Below, piece after piece: positions 55,569-63,996 of a DNA stretch of 64,000 bases. The notes beneath the pieces were generated by a model that saw nothing but the letters and a program-made list of their open reading frames with translations, did no database searches and was not told the DNA's origin. Both the position numbers and the translations under genes were made by a program. How positions within the stretch are numbered: the stretch's first letter is position 1; the number at the start of each line of letters is the position of its first letter. Source of the DNA: Phytophthora hibernalis (lineage: Eukaryota > Oomycota > Peronosporomycetes > Peronosporales > Peronosporaceae). Location: the NCBI GenBank assembly GCA_012656075.1, contig JAAKBF010000035.1, positions 711,858 through 775,857 on the forward strand, in the 5' to 3' direction.

Positions 55569-57715
55569 TGTTCCCTAATTTCACATCCCTCGCTCAGAGA
55601 GAGCAAAAACGACATGAGCTTCTTGAAAGAGCTCAACGTCGTGTTCGTCAAGCTAATGCTAAGCGTGATATGTACGAAGGAGCGTCGTGGGCAAGCGACG
55701 TAGGTAAAACTATAAGCATAACTTCCACATCTTCCACATCAGCTCAGACAGATTCCTCCACCGGATCATCTGAGCCCTTAAAAAACGGTGAGTGATGAAT
55801 CCTCCCAAACAAACCCTGAGGTATCAACTGATCCTGAAGTAAATGTTCGCCCCATTATGGTAGATGTTGGAGTAGATAACGGCGTTCGAATGTCAGACAA
55901 TGCAACAAACACACTTCGTATTGATAAAACTGACAGAAACATTCAGGTAAATCCTACGACATCAGATATCGGGGTGGATAATAGCGCTCAAATGGTTGAG
56001 ACTGGTTCCCAGTCGAGTCGCGGGCAAAGCACGCTTGATGCATCTATCGATGCCAAGCCTTCAACAACAGATGCAGAAACAAATACATCTTCTAAACCCA
56101 GCCGGCTTGATACGGAGGAGCAAGTTTCATCACGTGAATGGGTCAAAGCTTTTTACAAAAAGTATCCTAATTGGGTTGCGCTTAGAATTCGTCCGATTAA
56201 AAGAAAGATACTAAAGACGATAAACGCTATGTTATTAGTGAAAACGGGGCGCTTGTATCGAGAAATGGTAAAAAATACAAACGATACGAGTATATTGACT
56301 GGGTAGCAACTATGGAGAAGATTAAAGATATATACTATGATGCTGAAAGTCAATCGATCGATGAAACACATGGAATGTTGGATGAAGAAAATCGAACGAG
56401 AACCATTATGCGTTTAGAAAAGAATAAGCGAACTGGTGATGAATTAGAAGAACTTGATGTTGTTCTTAAGGATCGGAGACTGCCCAATATTACATTTGGT
56501 AGAAAAATAACTTCTACCACATCCGACGACGAGAGTAGTAGATTTAAAATGCTCTGGATTATTTCCAAAAACATGGAGATGCTCGATTCGAATGGACTAA
56601 TGAAGAGCATTGTACCGATTTTCAAGGATAAATATAAATCTGACAAAAGCTCATTAGAACAGTATGTTTGGGTCAAGGATGGATCCGTTGATGTGTTTGG
56701 AAAAGAATCAAACCTGAAGCACACAGCAGCACTGAGGAAGATTGACTGGCAATCCACACTAAGAGTGTTCTTGGACTTGGTTAAGAGCCGAGGCTTGGAA
56801 CTTACTATGGTTGGAGCTAATGATATCGAGAGAACCATTAAGGACTACAAGCCTTATGATGATGATGAAGAGCGCGAGGCACGACATGGTACGAGAACCG
56901 GTTTAGATGAAAATATGGATAGAAATCTATCAATCCCTGATAGCGAAGCTAAGAAAATTCTATATGAGTACTACAAGAGCCTCTTTGATAACAAGATCGT
57001 TATCCCATTTCGTCTTAAGCCTGTTGTCGATACTAAGAATGGTGTAAAAGCCCATGCCACGTACTATTTTAGCGTACCAAGTGAGAATCACTATTTCAAC
57101 ATTAGGAATAAGGACCATAAACTTGTTTCAGGAAACGCTTGGACGGAGCTGATGAAGGTGATGCGTTGGATGGATACATTCCTTGCGCTTCTAAGTGGCT
57201 TGGAAGATGTCCATCGTACTGCAACTGATATCGAAGGTCCTGCAACTGAAGAGGAGAAGAAAATGATTAAAAATGTGAATGCCAATCTCAAGATCATTCG
57301 CGAGGTCATCTTCAACAATGCTGATGATATCAAGCAACAAAGTGAGGAGGTATATGAGGAGAGTGAATTGGATAAGCTTCATGATGACGCCGAACGCGCT
57401 TACCTGAATTATGGAGAGGCTCAAAAGCGATACGAAGAAGCTAAGAAGTCCGTTAAAGGAAATAACTCAAAATCAGCTCGATCGGCACTAAAGGCAGCGA
57501 CATCAGCTGTGAAGGCAACAAAAGCTGTATTTAACGCAAAAGCCAAACAATATAGCATTGCGGCTCAGGAGATCGCGGAAGAAGAGGAACGTGAGCGAGC
57601 TGCCGACGACTTTGCTAAGCGTGCTCGCGGGGAGGGGCTTAAGGGTCGTGGTCTAAGGGGGCAGGCGTGGCTCCACTGGAAGGAGTTGTCCGACGAGGAA
57701 GAACCTACAATCTGA
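55569..57715 (+). CDS. Thr/Ser-rich plus coiled-coil viral protein(s), frame broken
   Basis: Three frame segments: 55569-55795 (starts MFPNFTSLAQREQKRHELLE, ends in SerThr-rich text with WASDVGKTIS and SAQTD), 55798-56306 (Thr/Asn-rich repeats with GVDN, then VSSREWVKAFYKKYPNW) and about 56190-57715 (WIISKNMEMLDSNG, then a long coiled coil with Glu/Lys/Ala heptads, about 57350-57610). The middle and last segments meet near 56210 in a way that suggests one protein; whether 55569 belongs to it is less certain. No known domain; no jelly-roll pattern, so I do not call it the major capsid protein. A structural or tegument-like role is possible. Confidence 0.5.
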
Positions 57716-58180
57716 ATGAGATTCAGGGTTTAGCAACACCAAGTGCCTACGTATATCGCCAGCTTGGTAGCAAGTACATTCGTATTCCTGACCTCGATGC
57801 TAAGACTCTTGTGATTGTGCAACCGAATCGTCGAAAGTGCGGACCGAAGTGTCAGATCAGTGATAGTCTTCAAGGCATGATCAGAACTCTTGTGTATAAG
57901 CAGCATATTGATCAACCAACGTATGACAAGCTCAGCGTCGAAGATAAAAAAATGTTCAAGGAGATCCTCGCGATCACTCATCTTCAGTACAATTTCCACG
58001 ATAAGCTCACGGATCCACTTGAAACACTTCGCGCTGAGTATGATAAGCTCAAGGGGAGATTCAGTTAGGAAATGATAATCCGAGTATCATCAAGCAGCTC
58101 AAGTCTCTCACAGTAGATATGTATAGCAATCGTCTCATCGATGATAAAGAATTTAAAGAAATTATCACGAGACTACTATA
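57667..58180 (+). CDS. Conserved-looking viral protein of unknown role (possibly fused to the preceding gene)
   Basis: From about 57667 the frame reads RRGRTYNLNEIQGLATPSAY, GSKYIRIPDLDAKTLVIV and KCQISDSLQGMIRTLVYKQ. It has a GTG at the point where an ATG is missing, and it overlaps the end of the coiled-coil frame, so one lost base in a G run near 57655 would make them one gene. A second single-base loss near 58056 shifts the end, which then reads QLKSLTVDMYSNRLIDDKEF to a stop at about 58180. Compact alpha/beta composition; family not recognised. Confidence 0.5.
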
Positions 58181-58186
58181 AACATC

Positions 58187-58429
58187 ATGTTCTTCTTTAA
58201 CCCCCGCATTATTTCCAGCTCAGCTGGTAGCTATGGCGATAACGCCGATAACAACGTCGCTGAACTCAAAGCTATCATGAAGAATCTAATCATTCATGAC
58301 CGCCCTCAGAAGACTCAGGCCGCTGTATGGGCAACTGATCTCGATAAGTCAATCAAGAAGGTAGATGCTTCGACCCAAACCGAGGGTGGCCGCATGTGGG
58401 CTTACCAACCCAAGAAAAAAAGACCGTGA
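58187..58429 (+). CDS. Small viral protein with LC8-like TQT motif
   Basis: 80 residues, intact (MFFFNPRIISSSAGSYGDNA). The C-terminal part WATDLDKSIKKVDASTQTEG echoes WASDVGKTIS...SAQTD of the 55569 frame. STQTE is close to the short TQT motif bound by dynein light chain LC8. No fold is evident; probably largely disordered with one helix (AELKAIMKNLI). Confidence 0.55.
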   Translation: MFFFNPRIISSSAGSYGDNADNNVAELKAIMKNLIIHDRPQKTQAAVWATDLDKSIKKVDASTQTEGGRMWAYQPKKKRP

Positions 58430-58442
58430 AGACGTTTGCTCT

Positions 58443-58679
58443 CTAAGCGATACCACTTCGCACGAGTTTATTTCGATATCCTCGATGGACTTCGATTTTT
58501 TTATCGTTGATAGATATTTCAAGTATAGCATCCCCACCATCAGCATTTTTGGTTGAGAGGAATACTGAATCCCCTAAGACTACTATCTGATCAGCTCTAA
58601 GCATGGTTGATCCTATGACCTGATTCGGGTCATCAGTAGTTAAATTGGTTTTGAGCTCTTTACTCGGACCGCAACCCAT
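58443..58679 (-). CDS. Predicted N-myristoylated small viral protein
   Basis: 78 residues from the ATG at 58679. The N-terminus MGCGPSKELK fits dual acylation: Gly2 for myristate, Cys3 for palmitate, Ser6 as the preferred residue. The remainder is beta-rich (IVVLGDSVFLSTK, AILEISINDKKIEV). Upstream in-frame codons are not ATG. Convergent with the 58187 ORF, 13 bp apart. The prediction is that it sits on a cellular or virion membrane; family unknown. Confidence 0.6.
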   Translation of the reverse strand: MGCGPSKELKTNLTTDDPNQVIGSTMLRADQIVVLGDSVFLSTKNADGGDAILEISINDKKIEVHRGYRNKLVRSGIA

Positions 58680-58737
58680 GATTATGCTATACACTACCAA
58701 AGATATTTCTTTAAAAACCAATATGGATTTTCATCAT

Positions 58738-58904
58738 CTATTGGACGGGCAAGGCCCGAGGTCGCCAGACCCTCGGGCTGAACCCGAGAGCCTTGGCTCT
58801 CCCATGTCGCGTGTAGTATGCTTTGCGACGCTTCTTATCCTTATGATGGCTGACCTCGGGCATCGCCCGTCATACTTCTTACCTTTGCGCTTGAAGGCGA
58901 CCAT
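58738..58904 (-). CDS. Candidate small basic virion protein, one frame break
   Basis: ATG at 58904 opens MVAFKRKGKKYDGRCPRSA. After a single-base slip near 58845 the frame reads KDKKRRKAYYTRHGRAKALG to a stop at 58738. Similar KxRRxxFxxRHG-type basic proteins occur in Polinton-like and large DNA viruses as far as I recall. The second half overlaps strong hairpins, so it may instead be a non-coding structured 3' region of the fibre gene. Confidence 0.35.
58741..58810. terminator. Cluster of GC-rich hairpins downstream of the fibre gene
   Basis: CCCGAGG...CCCTCGGG, GAGAGCCTTGGCTCTC and smaller stems lie within 70 bp in otherwise AT-rich viral DNA. The position, about 150 bp past the stop of the leftward fibre gene, would suit transcript 3'-end formation or a structured RNA. 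The function is inferred only. Confidence 0.35.
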
Positions 58905-58953
58905 TTTTCAAGCCAACCAGTTGGCGAATCGACGGACTTGTCTGTCTCTATAC

Positions 58954-60870
58954 TCACTCAGCGATAGCTTTGAGTTCATTAAGTTGGGATTTCAGATCAT
59001 TAATCTCAGACATTAGTTGCTGAATCATTCTCACATTATATACGCTTAATTTAGAATAATCTACATGAAGCTTGACGCCTAATGGCTCTAGCCATGGATC
59101 AGTACTGGTTTGAAGCTCCTCGCTTCCATCAGGTATGCGAGCGACTAAATCTAAAAACCCTTGATCAAGAACATCCTGAGCGATCAAACCCAATTCCTTA
59201 GGTTTATCAGGGTGTGCTTTCCATTTATATGATTTCACTCGCAATGACTTGTAAAGGCATTCAACGCGCTCAATGGGCACCTCGTTGATATCTTGCTTTA
59301 GGCGGCGGTCTGATTGCATAACCATGGCCTCACAACCAATATAACCATTGAATATCGCACATACATTTGTATATGTTATAGGAGTACCTGTAGCCATCTC
59401 CGTAGCACCTGAATCTGTTCTTAGCCTATAGACGCTCAGCCCTATATTTCCTGCGCTATTCCAGGTATAGCTGATAGTAGATGATATTTGCATCGGCGCT
59501 GATGGATTTGTTGTACCAATCCCAAATCGGCCCGCATTGGTTAATACCATTCGGGTAACTCCTCCCGTTCCAAAACGTAAATCATTGCCTGTTAAATTAC
59601 CAATCCATGTCGCGTTGGTAGAGGTTGCACTATTGCCGTTATTGACCTCGATCTGAAATTTCACAGGCGTGATATTCGATCCGGAAAAAGTGCACATCCG
59701 TGTGTAGCCAGCATCGAGATAGTCGGTCCCGGAACCAGTGATGGAAAAATATTCATTTGCTGGAGTTGAATGAATCCCCAACTCCGTCAGACTCCCTAAC
59801 GAGGTTATATTAGCTTGATTTCCATAAGCTAAAAAGCCGTTAATAGATCCGGAGCAGGTTATATCGCTAGTTGTAGAAAGACTTGCTGCTGATATATTTC
59901 GACTCGCATCAACGAATGCTGCGCTATTGACTCGATACCCCGCGAATGCGTTCATCGTTCCGCTACAAGCAATATTACCGATATTTTGGATATGCCTTGA
60001 GCTTGTGATAACATCAGTCCCGCCGATCTGAATGCTTCCAACATCACAGAGGGTGCCGCTGATCTTTATCGAACCATTCAGGTTTTGAGCATCGAGTGTC
60101 CTGATCGACCCAATATCTTTGTTCGCATCCACCACAAGAGCTTTAGAAGCTACAGCCCCACCGAGCGTGATATCCAAAAAGTAATTCTGATTGAAAGTTT
60201 TGTAAGTTGAGGTCGTTGCATCCCAAAATTTAAGGGACGGTATGGATAGCCCTGCCCCTCCAGTCGATAGCGTGAGATTAGTTAGCGTTCCTACTGACGT
60301 GATCGACGTCTGCGCGGCTGTTGATAGCGCCCCAGTGAGAGTCGTCGCTGAGATGCTGCTCAAGCCAGATATCGATCGCGAAGCACCCGTGAAAACCAGA
60401 TTGCCAGCGACTGTAAGCCCTGATAGTGTTCCAACCGATGTGATATTGGTTTGCGCCGCTGTAGATAGCGTACCTGTAATACTGGTTGCAGTCAGCGAGC
60501 TGATCGTCCCGATCTCCCCAGATGCTCCCAGTACCAACGCTTTGCTGTTTGCTGCCGTTCCAGGCGTGATCCCGACTACGTACGAGGGAGCAGATGATAC
60601 AGTGGAACCATTCACGGTTAGACTGCTACATGACAATGCCCCAATCCCACTGATATCATTATTAACACCAGGAACGAGGGCTATACCTTGTGTTGCTGTC
60701 CCTTGAACAATTCCTGTAATATAAGACAAGCGGTAATCATTCTTATCGAGATAAAGCGTTTGAGCGTAATCATAGGTTAGATATCCACTGGCATCCAATG
60801 TTAGATAGAATGCTGGGTTATAGATAGGTGATGTAAAAATTGGTTGGGGATAAGAGAAACCAGAACTCAT
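58954..60870 (-). CDS. Viral fibre protein with C-terminal S74 intramolecular chaperone
   Basis: 638 residues, intact, start at 60870. An N-terminal anchor (about residues 1-60) is followed by a long Ser/Thr/Gly-rich shaft with repeats of the type LSTAAQTxITSVGTLxxLT (about residues 130-200) and RNISAASLSTTSDI. The last 119 residues are a peptidase S74 chaperone of endosialidase: Ser520-Asp521 in MQSDRRLKQDINEV, then ELGLIAQDVLDQGF and a coiled-coil end (MIQQLMSEINDLKSQLNELK). In phage and giant-virus fibres this domain drives trimerisation, then cuts itself off before the Ser. A receptor-binding or attachment role is the best guess. Confidence 0.85.
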   Translation of the reverse strand: MSSGFSYPQPIFTSPIYNPAFYLTLDASGYLTYDYAQTLYLDKNDYRLSYITGIVQGTATQGIALVPGVNNDISGIGALSCSSLTVNGSTVSSAPSYVVGITPGTAANSKALVLGASGEIGTISSLTATSITGTLSTAAQTNITSVGTLSGLTVAGNLVFTGASRSISGLSSISATTLTGALSTAAQTSITSVGTLTNLTLSTGGAGLSIPSLKFWDATTSTYKTFNQNYFLDITLGGAVASKALVVDANKDIGSIRTLDAQNLNGSIKISGTLCDVGSIQIGGTDVITSSRHIQNIGNIACSGTMNAFAGYRVNSAAFVDASRNISAASLSTTSDITCSGSINGFLAYGNQANITSLGSLTELGIHSTPANEYFSITGSGTDYLDAGYTRMCTFSGSNITPVKFQIEVNNGNSATSTNATWIGNLTGNDLRFGTGGVTRMVLTNAGRFGIGTTNPSAPMQISSTISYTWNSAGNIGLSVYRLRTDSGATEMATGTPITYTNVCAIFNGYIGCEAMVMQSDRRLKQDINEVPIERVECLYKSLRVKSYKWKAHPDKPKELGLIAQDVLDQGFLDLVARIPDGSEELQTSTDPWLEPLGVKLHVDYSKLSVYNVRMIQQLMSEINDLKSQLNELKAIAE

Positions 60871-60888
60871 AGTTGTTTTTGTCTCGAG

Positions 60889-60896
60889 CTATATAG
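60889..60896. promoter_or_regulatory. Palindromic CTATATAG box between divergent viral genes
   Basis: CTATATAG reads the same on both strands and lies about 20 bp from the fibre ATG (60870, minus) and about 24 bp from the ATPase ATG (60920, plus). This suggests one shared bidirectional promoter element. Confidence 0.5.
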
Positions 60897-60919
60897 ATCG
60901 AGTGATTAAAGACACGATC

Positions 60920-61602
60920 ATGAGCGGAATTCCAGACTTTGGCGCTTCCTTGCCAAAAAGTTCAAGTCTGCTGGCATGGGCGACATCCCTGCGCTTGACA
61001 TCAAAAAGTTGTTTAGAATGGTTGTCCTTGGTCCGTCATTCAGCGGGAAGAACAATCTATGTATGTTTATCCTCAAGCATTCTCCTCACGTTTTCGCTCA
61101 TCTAACAATCATAGCCCGCAATCCACACCAAGAGCTATACGAGTACCTCCGAGATAAGTTGGAAGATTTCATTACTTTTGCTGATCCAGATATGCCCCCA
61201 AAAGTTGATCAAGTACGCCACACACCTATGAGCTCCAACAAACCTGAGCTTGTCATCATAGATGACTATAGCAACGATAAGCTACTCCAGAAGAATACCT
61301 TCTCACATTATATGACCAGGGGCCGGCATTTCAAGCTATCAACAATATTCCTTAGCCATAGCTACTTTGCTACTGATAAGATGATTCGCTTGAATTCAGA
61401 GTACGTCGCTATCCTAAAGGCTAATTCGAAGCGTGATTTGCAGATGGTTGTGAAAGATTTCAATATAAAGGAGTAGATGATCGCTCGATCGTCTATTACT
61501 ACAACAAAGCCACTGAACAAAAAGGTCAGATGTTGTTCATAGACTCTATCAAGGGTCAAATCAGATACAACTTTGATAGGCCTATTGCAATGGAAGAGTA
61601 AT
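60920..61602 (+). CDS. A32/FtsK-HerA-type DNA packaging ATPase (two frame breaks)
   Basis: The largest frame, 60976-61476, holds Walker A (VVLGPSFSGKNNL), Walker B (ELVIIDDYSND) and the downstream SHSYFATDKMIRLNSEY segment of the viral packaging ATPases. The ATG at 60920 joins it after a slip in a T run near 60940. The C-terminus continues past an early stop at 61474 after a slip in an A run, reading RSIVYYYNKATEQKGQMLFI to a stop at about 61602. The Walker A Thr/Ser after Lys is Asn here, unusual for a working P-loop. It would translocate the genome into the capsid. Confidence 0.85.
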
Positions 61603-61648
61603 TCCAATTAAGCAATCAGAAAAATGCTTAACATCATATACAACTAAA

Positions 61649-62524
61649 ATGGCGAGCTTTCTCAAACTTGACAGTACCAACCTAATCCAAGATGGATACA
61701 ACTCAACTTGGAAATACTCGTTCCCTGGTTCAGCTGCTGACTTTCGTGATGTAGTATGCGCAGTCCAAAGCATCAGCATGTACAACTCGGAATATAATAT
61801 CGATGCGATGCAGTTCCAAAACACAAGCTTCAAGATCGAAGTCCCGACTGCGGCGACTACCTCTACTATCAGTATTACTCTTCCTGACGGCATTTATTCC
61901 TACGATGATGTAAATCGCAGCATTCAGACAGCCCTTGTTAATGCTGGAGCATATTTGATCGATCCATCTGGAAACAACGTATTCTACCTAAAGCTGAGTG
62001 AAAACAGTGTTTATTACGCATGCCAGGTCGATTTTTCTCCGACGCCAACAACATTACCAACTCTTGGAGGTACTTGGGCAAGACCAGCTACTGGTCTATA
62101 CTCAGCTGGTGGAACTGGATTGCCTACTACCACTCGCGTTCCTCGTCTTATCATCGATAATGTCGAGTTTGGAAAGGTGGTTGGCCTAACCGTAAGTACC
62201 TATCCCGTTACCTCAGCGGTAGTTGCCAGTGCTCAGCTCTCTAACATCATTCCACAGATTCACCCCACCAGCTCATACATCGTTCGTTGCGATCTTATTA
62301 AAAATGAGTACGTTGCATCTGGTGATATTGTAAGTGCATTTGATAGAGGTGATGCAGCAATTGGAAAGCTTATTTCATATAAGCCGAGTCAGTATGCATG
62401 GATGAATTGCCACAATGGCTCTCGCTCTACAATTACTATCAGTATCTACAACCAAAACGATAAGAAGGTTATCTTTCGCGATACATCAGTCTCGATCATG
62501 CTGTTGCTGAGGCCAAAAAAATAA
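61649..62524 (+). CDS. Minor capsid (penton-type, single jelly-roll) protein
   Basis: 291 residues, intact. The pattern YNSTWKYSFPGSAADFRDVV, AVQSISMYNSEYNID, SITLPDGIYSYDDVNRSIQT with later YPVTSAVVASAQLSNIIPQIH and IYNQNDKKVIFRDTSVSIML is the strand layout of the minor capsid/penton proteins of Polinton-like viruses and virophages. The size fits the class. It follows the packaging ATPase directly, as in other members, where the morphogenesis genes cluster. The alternative, a fibre or major capsid component, is less likely because the length is too short for a double jelly-roll. Confidence 0.7.
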   Translation: MASFLKLDSTNLIQDGYNSTWKYSFPGSAADFRDVVCAVQSISMYNSEYNIDAMQFQNTSFKIEVPTAATTSTISITLPDGIYSYDDVNRSIQTALVNAGAYLIDPSGNNVFYLKLSENSVYYACQVDFSPTPTTLPTLGGTWARPATGLYSAGGTGLPTTTRVPRLIIDNVEFGKVVGLTVSTYPVTSAVVASAQLSNIIPQIHPTSSYIVRCDLIKNEYVASGDIVSAFDRGDAAIGKLISYKPSQYAWMNCHNGSRSTITISIYNQNDKKVIFRDTSVSIMLLLRPKK

Positions 62525-62544
62525 GTTAGCTAATGCTTTTTTTC

Positions 62545-63295
62545 TCACAAACGGAAGGAGCCACCAGACTTACGCATTGCGCGAATCTTAGCCATGTGAT
62601 CCTTAGCTTCCTGGGATCCCTTTGCAAATTTCTTACCCTTTGGCTTGACAACGCCTACGCCATATCGACGACGGACTTCACCTCGAATCGATTTGATTAG
62701 GTCTCCATGCTCAGGTTTGGTCGCCTTAGATAGTAGGTACTTCTCTCCAGAATCGACTACATCAGTTAGAACGCCTTTGCGTTTAGCATACGAAAGCGCA
62801 CGCTTTGCTCCTTTCTTAACATCCGTCATGGTTAGTCGTCCTCCTTCCTTATCACTATCGGAGTCATAAACACCAATGCCAGTCATGGAACGGATAGCAG
62901 CTCTTGCAGGGATGGCACCCTGTGGAGCTCCGATTGCGGTTGCAAGAGCGGGTACAGCAACGTCGGCAGCGCGAGACAATAGACCCGAATCTTTGGCAAG
63001 CTTGAACGCTGATTTAATTCCTCCCATACCTTGGACCAGATACTCGAACCATACATACCACCTCCTTGCATATGCTTAAACGGGTAGCCAATCTCCTTTT
63101 TGTGATAGCCAAACGTGTTCCTTTACCAGATTTGCGAGCCCGAAGAGCTTTCGCATATGACTCTGGGTGAAGATGAAGTGTAGCTCCAGAACCACTTAGC
63201 TCATCTTTAGACAATGATAATGTCCCTGTCTTGAATGCTCTCTTGAGCTTCGACTCGGGAACAGATACGGATACTTCTAACTCTTTAAAAGTCAT
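62545..63295 (-). CDS. Basic virion protein, pX/pVI-like (one frame break)
   Basis: Two frames, 63295-63070 and 63027-62545, connect near 63050-63090 as one protein. The N-terminal part MTFKELEVSVSVPESKLKRA, then SGSGATLHLHPESYAKALRA and GKGTRLAITK, followed by a Gly/Met-rich turn, a hydrophobic Ala/Leu helix (AADVAVPALATAIGAP) and a Lys/Arg-rich tail ending RAMRKSGGSFRL. Proteins with this order of two short GxG/GKG beta repeats, amphipathic helix and basic tail are common in Polintons and adintoviruses as minor core or membrane-active virion proteins. Convergent with the minor capsid gene. Confidence 0.6.
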
Positions 63296-63390
63296 GATTA
63301 TATTTACCCTCTTGAGATAAAATCTGAATTATATTTAATCCTGAATGAAGTCTGATATGATATAAATATAAACGTACATTTGTACTAATC

Positions 63391-63996
63391 ATGATCGGCC
63401 ACATTTATCGTATCATTCATCTGGAGAGCGACGTTCAATACATTGGATCAACCTTCAATGAACCTCGTAAGCGTTGGCAACAGCATAAGCAGCATTATCA
63501 GAAGTGGGATAAGGGTAATCACTGTGAAATTGCCATTTATCCATTCATAAAGGAGCATGGTATTGATAAGTTTAAGCTCATCTCTATCAAGGAATATGAC
63601 GTTGTAGACCGAACCCATCTGGAAGCATATGAGCAGTTGTGGATTTCGAAATTGAAATGTGTCAACAAAAATAACCCGTGTAGTTTGAAGCCGCTATTTC
63701 AGAAGCAATATCTCAAACAATACCGTGCAGTATGGAAACCATTAAATCTAAAAAGCAACAGCACTATCAAAAGAATAAAGGTATTATTATCGATCAAGTA
63801 AAACAATACTATCAAACAAATAAGGAAGCCATTATTCAACGTAAGCGCCAGCACTAGCAAGCAAACAAAGAACGGCTTAATGCGAGAGCTGCTGAGAAAA
63901 TTGAATGTGGCTGTGGTGCAAGATATAGACGTAGTGATAAAGCTGTTCATTCCAGATCTCAGAAGCATCAACGTTGGTTAAGTCAGGATAGTTAAG
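63391..63996 (+). CDS. GIY-YIG endonuclease 2 (frame slip and in-frame stop)
   Basis: Paralogue of 54538-55038: MIGHIYRIIHLESDVQYIGS, RKRWQQHKQHYQKWDKGNHC, IKEYDVVDRTHLEAYEQLWI. The open frame stops at 63801. A slip near 63750 leads into a charged linker, an in-frame TAG at about 63857 and the same C-terminal zinc-like motif (CGCGARYRRSDKAVHSRSQK with a final His/Trp). At least the C-terminal half is broken as read. The motif set is preserved despite the break, so the loss is recent or artefactual. Confidence 0.75.

Noticed and set aside
56312..57715. Major capsid protein
   Set aside because: The sequence is Lys/Glu/Ala-rich with a long coiled coil and lacks the strand-rich pattern of a double jelly-roll.
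60242..60706. Plus-strand frame of 154 codons inside the fibre gene
   Set aside because: Reverse reading of the repetitive Ser/Thr shaft; the minus frame is intact over 638 codons.
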